Source: Annona cherimola (taxonomy: Eukaryota > Streptophyta > Magnoliopsida > Magnoliales > Annonaceae). Taken from it: 64,000 nt of DNA. Position 1 is the stretch's first letter. Each line of letters begins with the position of its first letter. The stretch lies in assembly GCA_030490835.1 (NCBI GenBank), contig CM059974.1, positions 7,199,501 through 7,263,500 of the forward strand. Direction: 5' to 3'. Positions 22,043-34,698 of the stretch are shown piece after piece. A program made the translations under genes and the position numbers. The notes below the pieces were generated by a model. The model made no database searches, was not told the origin of the DNA, and saw nothing but the letters and a program-made list of their open reading frames with translations.

Positions 22043-25000
22043 AGGAAATTATATGGTTGGGCCTTCACTCCGTAATACGGATAAAAGATGTTCGTATATA
22101 TTATTTAAAAGGTAATAGCGGAAAAAGTATGCGTTTCTATAGCCCGATAGCTCTTTTTTTTTGCTCGGATGAAGTAATGTTTTTTACAGCCTTGTCATTT
22201 TAAAAATGGTATTGTTTACTTATGTCTACTTATTCACTTTGTAATCATATAATTACCCAAGACACATAAGTTAATTGCTTCCTTTTCCGGTAATCAAAAT
22301 GTTCTCACGTCAATTTAGAATTACACTTGGCATTACAAGAGCCACTTGCACAGTAATATTATCTCCATAGATTGGAATTCCAGATGGAGTGAAAGGATCA
22401 CCTGGTGCTTCAAGAGCCACAGAAAAGGAAATTCACTTTCCTTCCGTTGCATCTTCCTTTATTCAGTTGTCTTGGCTGCTAAAGGAAGCTACTATTAATC
22501 CCTTTCTGGTTAGTGGCCAGGGACCCAGCCAGGTTATGGTATTTCTAGGAAAAGTTGGGTAATATTTAAAATCACGATATCAATGGAGCCAAAGAAGCCC
22601 ATCGAAATTTCCACCGGAAATGATATCCTGCCTAAAATTGCATATAAAAGTGGTTAGAAGTTCAAAATTTACTTTGAGATGAGATATTGAACAGTGTTGC
22701 AAAGCAGCGGGTAATTTTGTGATGGGATGTATTTTTACGAACGATACGCGGAGACAACACGCCCACAAGTCTCGGATTAGAAATTCTGATAAGAAGCCGA
22801 CATGTTAGTGGGACCAGAGATACAGATGACAACTCAACAAGCGTACACCGCACGGCTGAGGTCAAAAGGAGGTCGGTCATATACCTGGAGGTCCCACATT
22901 AAAAAATATATTCTGAAAAAAGAGAAGAGAATTGCTAGTGGTCATAATTTACTGGGATCAAAAGGAAATTGTTAAATATTTCTGTATTTAAAAATCCAAA
23001 ATAAATATATATACATATCTAAAAATGATAAAACTTGATTTATAGATTAAATATAACTAGATTAACATGTTTATAAAATTATTTTTTAAAAAAAAAAATA
23101 AAAAAAAATATATTTTTTGACCGGTCGGAAATCACCGGATTTCCGACCACGACCATTCGGCTGTATCAAAATCGCGAAGAAAATGCATCAGAGAATCAGA
23201 TCCTGCCGTTCGCTCAAACCTCGCCCCATGCGCGGCTGGTGGAAAAGAGGAAGACGGCACATCAAGTACAACATCCGAATCGAATGTTGGAGGTCCAGGA
23301 ATCCTTACCCTGGCCGGGTGCTGGAGTGGAGAGCTACCTACTTTCTTATTTCAGCTTGATGGTAACATGTTCTGCATTTTTGTACAAAAGCTAGCAAGCT
23401 ATTCCTATTGAAGGAGCGGAGGGGAATGGGCAACTTGTCAGTGGGCATTGCATGCTTGTGTGATGATGGTTTTGACAAGGTCATATTTGAATGATCATCC
23501 ATCCACCCAATTTCTTCTTTTTTTTTTTTTTGCGGTTAATTAAATATGATGCACGTGGTTGGGACATTCTTCATTGGCTGCGGTGGCCGGTGGGAGTAAT
23601 ATAATCCCATAAAAATTAATGAAAGATAGCATAAGCTTTCCCATGTTGGAAAGTCGTAAAATTTCAGTGTTTGTACCACCACAGCTTCTAGGAATAATTC
23701 GACGACGACATGTGAATGGGTCGCACGCATGTATACGACTTCATTTGGGGGTGGTTAGTTTGCCTTAAGTGCATGAAAAAGGTGCTTATTTCTTTTAGAG
23801 GACTTTTTCCACTTCCCCGAAAGGAGCGGTGGAAACAATGCCATGTTCTTCCAGCTTAATTGATCAATTGTGTGCTCTTTGTTTGCCTTATCTTCTGGGC
23901 TTATACTTTAATTAAAAAATTCAGGATAGTTCATCTGGGCTTACAGTTTAATTAAAAATTTCAGGATAGTAGTTATGGAAATTTTCAAAAATAAAAAGGC
24001 GCAGTCTTCCCTACGCACCCCTGCTGCCAACGAAGTCACAGCCTCACAGGTAAACCCCCCTCCTGTGCAGGCTGCAGTGTAGTATAGCAACTCGTTGCCT
24101 TGCGCAGTGCACGGGCCTTGAAAAGTGTATCGTCATCGAGAAAAGAGTCTGATCATTGGTCGGCAGATGAAGCCAAGTTATGTTGAAGCAGCTGCAACAG
24201 AAATTGATGGGGCAGGAAATCTAGAAAAAACTTTGGCCAATATTTTTCAACCGTCTCCGATTCTACGTTATTTTAATTTATTGAAGTTTGTTACAAAACA
24301 CTGAAAAAAAGGGACGCCTAAAGTCAATACCTTGGCTTCTAAGCTTCGCTTCTTCGTTGGCGAGAGGTGTATCGATTGCGTGCACGGTGCACACAAATTG
24401 CGTCGAGCATATGGCAATATTCAGGCAACTTCTCTCTCCTGCAGGCTGCAGTAAAGTTGAAGTGCCTGGTTTCAAACGTTGACAAGCTTACATAGACCAA
24501 AAATTGATTTTGATTGATCCCTTGATTATAAATTTGGAATACACGGATAGTATGGCCGATTAATCTTTTGGATCGACTCATCTAAGGGGGGCCGCCTGCA
24601 GAAGTGCTGCAGCCTAATGCCCATCTGATAACATTATCAGCTTTCAATTTCTTGGTTTCGGATCAAGCTCGCCTTCTGGTGGGCAAGGGTTCTCCCTGTT
24701 CAATTAACCTAAGCCTAAACAATCAAATGAGCGATCCCTCTATACATCCTCTAAAAACTAATGGGCGTAAAATTTTCATCTTTTTCTCACATAAAATTAT
24801 CATTATCTACGTTTTCAATCATTGCTTTTCTTGGGTTCCAAGAGTTTTCTAACGAGGCATTAGGCCCGGCCACGGTTATGGTCGATGGAATCTTTTTGGT
24901 CATGTTTATGTAACTGCACCAGACTGGGAAGTTGCGCTGTTTCGACAGTGAGCCAGGTCATACCACGGTTTGTTAGTTTAACCGGTTAAAACCGTTGTTA

Positions 25001-26562
25001 CATCCCAAATTACCGGAGGAAACTCCTTTTTTTAATACTCACAAGGTGCTTTTTTGAAAAAAAAAAAAAAAAAAAACACTCCTCACAATAAGGTTGATTC
25101 ATTGTCGTCCCTGGTATCAATTGTTGTTGGTTATAAGTCTTCTTAACACCAAAATTTAGTTTGAAATGTGAGGTTTTTTCTTACACTTTATCTGCACATT
25201 TAGCTTTTTCCAGATGTAGGATAACCTAATATTCTTCTACTAAAATGACTATTAGATAGACAATTGTAGTTAACGACATCCAAATATAAAAAGAATGAAT
25301 ATATAATCTTGATGAAAAGAATTTAATATCGTGTAGCCTTTCTCAATGTCCTATATTTTTTTATTGCCTTCCAGCTGGCCACGTTATTAGTAGAATGTCC
25401 TGCATATATTACCGCCAATGCGGGGACATTTTTGTATTTTATTCATGGAATTGTGCGATGGGCTTTTGCGATTCCCATAAGCATGAAATTGGTGCTCCCT
25501 TGAATCGCAATTTTTCTCCAATTGCCGATTCCAATAACCTATTTTGACATTCAGCCAAACACCCATAAAATTTGATGTAACTGCTTTTCTATGAAAATAA
25601 GTCCGCTCGAGGGGTTTAAACGCTCGGCCAAACATAGCTTAAAGCACGTAAAGTCACACTATGATAGGCAAAACACTGTTTATGGACAACCATAAAAAAA
25701 ACAGTAATAAACTATAAAACGATATTTTACCGTATCCTTAATCGATATTATTTCCATAAAACATTGATTATGTTTTCAACTTACGCAAAGATGAGTAAAA
25801 CCTGCTAGAAAGTATTTCTAGAATCTAGACTCGAGCATTTTGCAGTTTACACTACCAAAACAGAAAAAAAAAAAAAAATCCATTTGAAATTCATTTTCTA
25901 TTGACATAACAATTTATTATTTTAGAAACATATTTTGCAGATTATAAATAGTTAATTTTATCAGTTAAAGTTTACAAATCTTTGAGATAATTTAGGAAAA
26001 AATTCCTAGATTACTTAAAATAAAATTTGTATATAAATACATTTTTAAACAAATAGGAGGTGCAAAATTTTAAAACTTTTTACTTATGTTTAAAACATAA
26101 TACTTCTAATTGGTGAAAGTTTTGAAATAAAGATTTAACATGATATTGGCTGATTTACAAAATTTTAAGGTATTTTAAACAATTCACTGATATACTTAAT
26201 ATTTATGCACACCGCTAAATTTGTCGTACGTTTTCATTATAAATCTATATTTGTATTTATTTGGTTTTTAATTTTTTTATGTTTTATCAGTAAATTTCTT
26301 AATAAAAATATTCTCTTCAATAAATATAATTTTATATTTTCCCAACTCATCGATGAGTTATATTTTAACCAGAAGGAGAACATTGGGGGAGGCCCAAAAT
26401 CCAGATCGTCAGTCCCTGTTGGGCGATGGGAACTAGCGCTCCTCATTTAAGCCGTTCATTGCTTGATGCAACGGGGCCAATAAGATCACGCACTGAACAT
26501 ATTCACTTGTATAACTAATTTTCAGAATATATAGAAAGCACCCATATAATAATACTTAATGA
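22043..26562. other. Gene-poor AT-rich stretch
   Basis: No supported gene. About 22965-23112 is one arm of the AT-rich palindromic repeat family. Poly-A tracts lie near 25055-25075 and 25865-25880. Small frames at 22580-22880, 23117-23359 and 24278-24852 overlap on both strands and show no domain. Confidence 0.45.
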
Positions 26563-28023
26563 TTATGTGGTTTTTACAGCGCAGAAACAGGAGGCGGAAC
26601 ACATATCCTTAAATGCAGAGAAAAAGCGTGTGGACTTGTGCGGAAGCCTAACGTCATTGGAAAAGCCCTCTCCATCCAACAGCTTGCTTTTGACTAAATG
26701 CATGGCATTGGCCCCTCCCGTTGAATCGATGGCTCCTCTCACAATCACTTCTTTGTTACGCACATCTACTACATAGTCGAGCAAACCTGCTAATCATCAA
26801 TAACATCCTCCTCAGCAATCATTCTCTAATAAGCTAACACAACAGCAACAATGCAATTTATATATATATATACAGCTGAATGCAAAGTTTAAAAAAAAAA
26901 AAAAAAAAGATTTGGTCACCGTTGATCTTAGAGATGATGCGAGAAACTCTTTGGCGGCAATGACAACAGCCCATGTTGGCGCTCATTACAATCACCTGAA
27001 CCTGCATGCATCGCACATACCATCATTTACGTGTGTATCCATGTATTATTCGGAAAATCGTTGGAAACAGATTGAAGAGCTTATAAATTGGTTATCATAA
27101 TTGTCAACTAGGATATAAAAATTATCCTCTTTTATCTTTGCGGCACAACAAAATCTCCAATTAACAAGACAGTAAACAAATTATTCGCATGAACATATGG
27201 TAAACAGAAAAATTACTGCGAGACCTTTTCCCTCTTCTAATTTATCTTGAGGGCCCGAAGATGATGACAAAGTGCGGCTGAGCTGTATCTGGGCCTCGCA
27301 AATAGGTCCACCATAGCATTCGGCCTGTATTCGTGTCACGGGCACAAAAAATTCCGATGAATCATTGTTTGTATGGGCTAGAAAGGCCAATGATGAATCG
27401 TGCTGTGTGGCTTTGCAACACCATTAGGAGACGACTTTGACAAGGACGGGTGGGAAAAAAAAAGTCTGATGCCCATTAATCCTGGGACCCAATTTTGGAA
27501 CGGACGGTCATCAGTATTCTGAAAATCCACCCATTCTACGCCAATCAACACTAGTTAATGGCAACTCCTGGGGAAGGATGAACTAAGAAAATGAGCATCT
27601 GCGTATATAACATGTAATATTAGGGTGGAAATTAGAGATTGGGAAATTTTCATTTACGTATGGGGGAAGAGATTATTTGCAAATTACAGGCAGCTAGTCT
27701 ATCCTCCTTCAACCACCAACTTTACCGGGCACTCAAGAGAGTCTCATCAATTTAACTCAAAGAAAAGAAGAAGAAGAAGAAGAAGAAGAAAAAAAGGAAA
27801 AAAGAGAGAGTCTCATCAGCAACAAGTGTCCATGAGGAGGAAAGGTGGGTTGGAAAATCGTTACACGATCGAAAAAAATAAAAATAGAAATTAATTACTT
27901 CCAATACCAAACTCGTTACCCGAACTGAAATGCAAAAATGATGGGCAGATATGGGAAATCGCTCACCCTAGGCAGCGTGAGGTTCTCCGCGCATCTCAGT
28001 GCTGGATGGCTAGCTCCCTCCAT
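26563..28023 (-). CDS. Heavy-metal-associated (HMA) domain protein, 120 aa
   Basis: Three minus-strand exons: 28023-27967, 27001-26920 and 26786-26563, with phase-0 and phase-1 introns. Exon 1 is only 19 codons (MEGASHPALRCAENLTLPR) with a strong donor AGG|GTGAGC, and was found by alignment to the paralogue at 58.2 kb. Exon 2 gives VQVIVMSANMGCCHCRQRVS, a ferredoxin-like HMA strand and metal loop with Cys-Cys-His-Cys (a CxxC). Exon 3 supplies GLLDYVVDVRNKEVIVRG and a divergent tail ending CFCAVKTT, which lacks a CaaX prenylation box. HMA proteins of this size bind soft metals such as copper, zinc or cadmium or act as partner-binding scaffolds. The role is inferred. Intron 1 is 965 bp and intron 2 is 133 bp. 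Confidence 0.82.
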
Positions 28024-31000
28024 TAATTCGTCCGCGGAGAGAGAAAGCCCAGGTGCGCGGCTGAAAACTATCCCTCCACGAAGAATAAGAAGAAAATTGT
28101 CTTCCTGTTCCGACGCTAGCAGCGTTATGGGGAATCGGAAGAGTAAATGCTCTTTTCTACCGTTGATATGCCTGCCTAGTTAAGCAGTCGACGTCGACTC
28201 TTGAAACGTTAGAGTCTTGCTTTGGATAGCCGATATCGTCGTCGGCTGGCTGGCGCCCTCCTTTCGCTGGAGGGAATACTAAGCCCGCAAAGTCCCGTGG
28301 TCCACACCGCAGCCAAAATCAGGCCTATGATTTCATGCCTAGTGTCCAATCGCTATGCTCGGTTTGTAGTCTATACAACAAGAGATGTCATATTGTGACT
28401 ATAAAATGAAGCGGCTTAACCACGTATAGCTGTTTAACCAACAATCCCCAATCTAATTCCGAGAATTCAAACTCATTAATTTTGTTGTCACATTCGTTGC
28501 AAATAATATATGGGCTTGTGACAGAGCTGGGAACTGGGGTGGGTCCACTGGAGACCCAACCTCGACACCATACATTTTTTACTAAGTAAAACTAATGCTT
28601 TTTTTTTTTTACCCAATGTTGGGATGGGTATAAATATATATTTATGTTTGATATATACAAATTTTTAAAGTTATTTTATTTGACTTACATTTTTTACCTA
28701 ACATGTTATCTCGAAACTAATCATATACTAATCTAAAGTTTGGCCTGAGACCTATTTAAAAAAAAGTAGAGGTTAAACCGACCTTATCCTAATACGATAT
28801 AAAAATATAATCAAATTAAACTTTTAAAAATAGAATTAGAGTTTAGAAAATCCTAACCGGATACGACCCGTCCCAATTCTCACCCAGAGATTGTGATAAT
28901 GTGAAGAGATAAGTTGAGAATAGTATAAGGGATTGTGATGAGATATTAATAAGATGCACCGATAGGATGAGAAAAAAAACTGGCATTCCAAATGTAAAAA
29001 AGTTGTATTAAAAATAGGGAGTTATTACAAATTGAAAGGTCGCCTGTGAGAACAGGAAATCACATTCCATTCTCATCAATCACACCCCAATGAATCATTC
29101 AAAACATGCTCTGAATATACAATTTGAGATTATATTTCCACAATGTTATGAATCATCACGATGGTAACTGGACTGCAACACGTGAGTATTGCAGGAGTGA
29201 AACAATGCATCAAGGCTGCTCCACGAACCCCACCTACCGCATTTTTGAGACATTTCCTGTAATCCCACTATTGGCACTGATTTCCCCCTTTTGCGGGCTT
29301 CTCCTCCGATGGTCTTCGCAGCCGCTTCCCGACAAGAAAGTAGAAACGAACGACTTGCCCTCGCTACTCCTTCCGACTACCTTACCCAGCTCAACTAAAA
29401 GGTCTTTTGTCTTTTCACTGCCCCGGGCTTTCAATTTTCAAGTGGAAAAAAATTGGCTTGGTTTGGACCATTGCCCCATTTTGTAAGCAGCAAGGAGCAT
29501 GCCTGTCTTTTCTTTCCGCTATACAATCACTGGCATTGCTACCCAATGGCCAGGGACATGTGCTATCTGAACCGTTCATCAGATTTTCTGGATATCGAAT
29601 GGACAAGATGCATGTATTTCATGCCTTACAATCTCAGGGCATGTTGCTATAGAAAGTTAATTTTGTAAGCTTAATTAACAAATTATGCAATTACCATGTG
29701 GCAAGACGGTCCAACAATCTAGACTGTCCGCGGTGGGCCCCATAAGGCCAGAACAGAATGGAATTTTGGATGTTTTGTAGCATGTTGCGACCATGCACGC
29801 CGCCCGCCTAATACAGTACGCTTTTCCTTGCGGCATGTGCAGGACCACTGCCCTAGTGCCCTTTTAAAGTAACCAAAAGGGTGCTTCCTTCTAATCCAAA
29901 AAACCAACTGGCTTGTTAATGGAAGACCTGGACGGTTCTTCATGTAAGCCACCCTTGAACAAATGAGATGGGGTTGTAGAGGCATCAAACTTGCATGTGC
30001 GAGTCAGCGATCCTAATGGTGGTTTGAAAGAGCCAAAATTAGAATTTAGCTGGCAGTCCCCTGGCAGCCAACATGGGGAATTTCACGATTGGTCCACGAC
30101 TTTCCAGATGGGTCACTTGTCATCCCTGTTGTGGTGGACCACCTTCTGTTTTTTAAAACGAATTGAGGCAGTTGGTGGGTATGGGAAAACTTGATAAGAA
30201 AGCTGTTTTAAGAATCAAAGAGTTTATTGCATAGGAAGCGGGCGTATAAAGAAAGATATCCAATTTTAGTGACCGAATTAAATTTTGGCTTCATGCATCT
30301 CCCAACGGCATGCGCACTGGCTGTGTGGGGCTCGCGCATTCCGTGCACATGCAATCCAGACCGGATGTGGCCATTCATTTCTGTCTTCATGGCTCCTGGG
30401 CTGAAGCAAAACTGAAAGGTAAAAAAGATTGGTTGGGTTAGAAAAGGTCATAGAAATCCTACTTTTCTCCCTTGTTATTATTTTTTCGATCAATTCTCCC
30501 TTGTTATTATTTTTTCGATCAATTCTCCCTTGTTATTTATATTTTCGATCATTATGATCTCTTATCCATTTCAATTTCGTTGTTTTGTGGATAAGTGTAC
30601 GGAGCACACATCTAAAGCTGTTACCGAGCAATTGTAATAACTGTTCATGGTGCCGATTATATAAGAATTTGAGTTTCTGAATAATGAAGAAATTTTCCCT
30701 AAATATATAAATTTATTATCTATTTCTTAAATTAAGTTTATAGGTCGAATCTATGTGTGATAAAAAATCTAAATATATGTCTAAGAGTTAAATCAAAGTG
30801 AGTTTGGGTTAAAATTTGAATTTTGGATGAATTAAATTAGGCTTATAGGTTGTATCTCTAATTCTCTATAAAATAAGACACCTAAACATATGCCTACATT
30901 TCGAATTGGAGCGCGTTTGGATGATAGATGAAGCTTCCAAACCCCCACGGAGAGAACAAAGAGACGAACCAGAGAGAGAAGTATGGGAAAATTTTATAGA

Positions 31001-31368
31001 AACCCCTCATGGATTTGTAATTTTACGACAATATATATTTTCAAGAAATAATAAAAAGATCCAGACCTTGTTGGAAATTTTATAGAAGAAAATTCTAAAT
31101 AGAAATATTACAGAATATCCTCTTGACTGGTTGAAAAACATCAAAAGAAAAGTTTTTTAAAAATTACAACAATCTCATCATGAAATATTTTGCAAAAATA
31201 CCTTATATTAGCTAAAAATTTACAAAATGGTCCTTACAAATATTTACATAAAAACTCCTAGCTTGAGCACCTAGCCCAGGCAAGATATGCTGACAGTAGT
31301 TGTCATTGACAATACATGGTGGCCGGTGAGACATCCAAATTACTTTTAACATAGATTCTGATAGTAAT
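28024..31368. other. Intergenic stretch between HMA gene and hAT element
   Basis: The part just above 28023 is the probable promoter of the minus-strand HMA gene. About 28520-28890 has GGGTGGGTCC-like and GGACGGGTC-like ends in inverted sense and may be a degraded hAT-type MITE. Frames at 29124-29670 and 29719-30493 overlap on both strands and lack known domains. No gene is called. Confidence 0.4.
30465..30550. repeat. 29-bp minisatellite, three units
   Basis: Unit starts TTCTCCCTTGTTATTATTTT and ends TCGATCAA. The first two units are identical and the third has a small change (TTATTTATATTTTCGATCA). Confidence 0.85.
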
Positions 31369-33907
31369 TAGGGGTGCAACTTGGGACGGGTTCGGCCCAA
31401 ACCCGGCCCGTCGAACACAGAATTTGGCAGTGCCAGAACTGGTTGTTTATGAGCCCGAACCCGATCTTTCGGGTTGAACCCGAGCCCGATTTCAATACCC
31501 CTTATAAAGGGATTTTTCCTGTGCCCTAACCCGTAAATTCAGATTTCCCCCCCAATTCCAGGCTTCCAGCAATCCGCCCCCCTCTCCTGCGTCCTGCACG
31601 CGCGACCGTACATTGTCGCCGATCGATGACCGATCGTCTGCCCTGTCGACGACGGGACGAGGGACGGCTGATTGCGCAGTTCGTCTTCTCTCTCCGGTGT
31701 CGTCTGCTTCTGCCTGTCGTCGATTGCTCCGACCTGTCGACAGCTGATGCACCTGTTGTTTTCTTTCCTGGAACCCGACCATTCCCACAGTACGTTGCCG
31801 GCTGGTTACTTTAGCAAGGTATTTAATTTGAATCAAAGCTTGTTTATTTTTCACTCGTCACACAGGTCATGAGAAATTCAGACGGTTTTCTATTTGATTT
31901 CATGAACCCTTATCTTTCGTTTCTAGTTTGAGTCAATTAATGTTGATTTGCTAACTGCTTGCTTCTAGGTTGTTATATGCTTAATGGTGCGGAAAACAGG
32001 CCCCTTTATGAACTTCATTCAAGTAAGTGAAATCTTATATTTTTGCCCCCAGCTATGCAGAAGTTATCATCATCGCAACATTGACTAAGTATTATTGAGA
32101 TAGATTGACTACTTGTAATATTAATTTTTATCCTGAATAACTTGTTTTTTGTGTTATATAATTGCCATAGAGTGATGTATGCTTAAACATTTGTGTGTTG
32201 TAATTGAGGCTGGAATGTTAAATAGTGGATAAATGGCAGAGTTAACCTGATGAGCCATAACCTATTAAGCGCTGTTCAAAATTGAAAATGTAATCAATAG
32301 CAAAAATTGCTAAAATTCTATGAATTTCCAAGCCTAGAAGAGTACCACAATGAGGAGGCAAACTAAAGAAAAGCAGTTCTTCAGAACAAGAAGAGATGTT
32401 TTTTCTTTTGAAAAATAGCCAAAAAGATGATTAGAAAACCTGAAAAAGATTCCCGAAATGACCACAAATTGGGTCCTGTTAGTAAATCCTGCTACTTGTT
32501 GAAGTATTGGCACAGATATTGCCAAATTATTTCACTATATTATATTTTTTGTGCAATATTTGGATATAAAATATCCATTCTCACCATCATATGGTTTTAT
32601 TTTATTAGTTTTGGTCAATAATGTAATGTCAACTTCTTAATATATTTCAATCGTTATGTGATTGTGGTTTTTGTAGTTTTATACCTTTCAATTTTGTCCC
32701 ATGCTAAATATTCCTCCTTTATTCTAATTTAAGTCGGTGTCCGTAGCAAGATGACCATTTTCTCATTATATTAGGAACTATTATGTATAAGTTTTTTTCT
32801 GATACCTTAGTAATCCAATTCTAAGCTTGTATATGGTAATGTATGTTTTAATGTAGGAATGCAAAAGCACCATATAAGCAAACGATGTGTTAATTACCTA
32901 TGACAATAATTTTTTTTAATCATTACTTACGCATTTTTAAAAGCCTATCTATTATACACTTTATTGTTGGTGCGGCTTTTTATGTTGATGACATCATCAT
33001 TACCTCTTTTGCACCTCATTTTGATTCTCTTTTGTACCTCATTTTGAATTTCTTTTATGTCAAACCAATCACAATTGTAATGCTTATTTTTTTGCTTTTT
33101 TCCTGGTTTTATTGTTTATTGAAGATAATTCTCTATTTCCATCATTTTTTTCAATTCAAAAGCTAATCCAGACGATCATTTGAGGCATTGTTGCATACTG
33201 ATCTATACAACTAGTTGCAATGACATTGCTGGCAAAACTAATTTTTTAATTTTAAAAAGATACAATTTTTAAATCTAAACCATTCATATTATTACCCATA
33301 TATATTTATCTATGATTCCAAAATCAATTTGATTGGAAAATTAATGTTGTAAAAAATAATACAACTTGAGAGTAGTAAATATATCATATAATTTAAAAAA
33401 TATATATCATATAGGAATTTCTTATCAATGTGATTCAGGCAACACAGACAAATACATATGGATGAATGATATAAACTTGTGAACATTTATGGTTGATCTA
33501 TTTCAATTATGTTTCCCTTGCACTGTAAATCATGTGTAGTCACTTTTGTCATCTGCCATGGCATCCTGATGTGGTCCATAATTTTGTCTTCCTAAGGTCC
33601 ATAATTTTGTCTTCCTACTCTTAAGCGGTATTTGAATTTTTCTTGCTTTCGTGTAATAAATTATTTTTTAAACTTTTTTATAGAATAGGTTTGTGATAAA
33701 AACTATATATATATGATGAGTAACAAAGACATATTAATAGGAGAAACTCAACCCGAAAACTTAACCTGAGTCCGAATTTCAAAAATAAGGTTAGGGTTGA
33801 GATTTATAAATAGGCTTAGGGTTAGGGTTAGGGTTTAAGTTTTACAAATAGGGTTAGGGTTAGGGTTGAGATGAACCTGAGTTTCATGAGCCCAAGTTGC
33901 ACCCCTA
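31369..33907. mobile_element. Non-autonomous hAT-type DNA transposon, 2539 bp
   Basis: Perfect 17-bp terminal inverted repeats, TAGGGGTGCAACTTGGG at the left and its complement at the right, are bounded by an identical 8-bp duplication ATAGTAAT at 31361-31368 and 33908-33915. An 8-bp duplication and TAGGGGTG-type ends are the hAT hallmark. Subterminal DNA is repeat-rich: CCCGAACCCGA-like on the left and GGGTTAGGGTTAGGG arrays on the right. The left 500 bp is GC-rich and resembles a 5' leader (about 31540-31830). No transposase (no BED finger, no dimerisation domain) is encoded, so movement would need enzyme supplied elsewhere. The identical duplication suggests a fairly recent insertion. Confidence 0.88.
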
Positions 33908-34416
33908 ATAGTAATGTCTAATTTTGATATTCAACTATCGATTTCTATATTTTAGAACATTTTAAAATTGTTGAAAAGATCAGATTAACAAGTACAAATT
34001 GTTGTCGTATAATAATGTTGGGTAACCTTATAAATTAATTTCACCTTAATACGGTTCATTAAGGTAAAAATATGGATATCTAAATATCAATTTTAGTAAT
34101 TGAAGCCAATTATGTGGAGATAAACTTTGAAAGTTGATGAAAGTGAATTTTGCTAATCTAAATGATGTTAGCTTGTAAGTATTGTATTTTAGTGTGATAT
34201 AATAGGCTAAGTGTGATCAGATGAAAGAAAGTATAATTAGTACTATTATTGATTGATGACATCATTTAAGGGTAAATATGTTAGATCTAGATGGTTAATG
34301 CCGGTTTATGAGATGACAGTGATGTGATCATAATAATCAGTTCAAATCCACTTGAAAAAATAATATAATTATTTTAGAAATTTTGAATAAAGTGAAATGC
34401 TATCGAATTTTATATA

Positions 34417-34695
34417 AAGTGTGTTTGGTAATAAGTAAAAGTTGTCAAGTTAAAACTTTTCAATCTAAAACTTTTCACTTTCCACAATTACCCTATTTTT
34501 TAATCATTTCTTCACATTTTTCTATACAACTACCCTACTTTTTAATCATTTCTACACAACTAACAACACAACTAACCTATCTATTTCAACTTTATTCTAT
34601 TTATTCTTCATCATTACCTCTATCATATCACATCATTTGACAACTTCTACTCTATAACTTTTCATCAAAAGTTTTATCTATTCCCAAACACACCC
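34417..34695 (+). mobile_element. Tourist-like MITE, copy D, complete
   Basis: A 279-bp element whose left end is AAGTGTGTTTGG (the first two G mutated to A) and right end CCCAAACACACCC. ATA lies on both sides (34414-34416, 34696-34698) as target duplication. Same orientation as copies A-C. Confidence 0.85.
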
Positions 34696-34698
34696 ATA

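Noticed and set aside
27181..27390. Frame upstream of HMA exon 2 as its first exon
   Set aside because: It has a plausible phase-0 donor but no in-frame ATG before a stop, and no similarity to the paralogue. The exon at 27967-28023 fits much better.
29124..30493. Several overlapping frames of 60-120 codons
   Set aside because: They overlap on both strands, show no domain and have no splice logic linking them.
32975..33005. Peptide YVDDIIIT resembling the copia reverse transcriptase active site
   Set aside because: The match is about eight residues in an AT-rich frame with no flanking reverse transcriptase similarity, and it lies inside a DNA transposon. Likely chance.
33795..33868. TTAGGG-like arrays as an interstitial telomere
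   Set aside because: Plant telomeres are normally TTTAGGG, the arrays are short and interrupted, and they sit in the subterminal zone of the hAT element.
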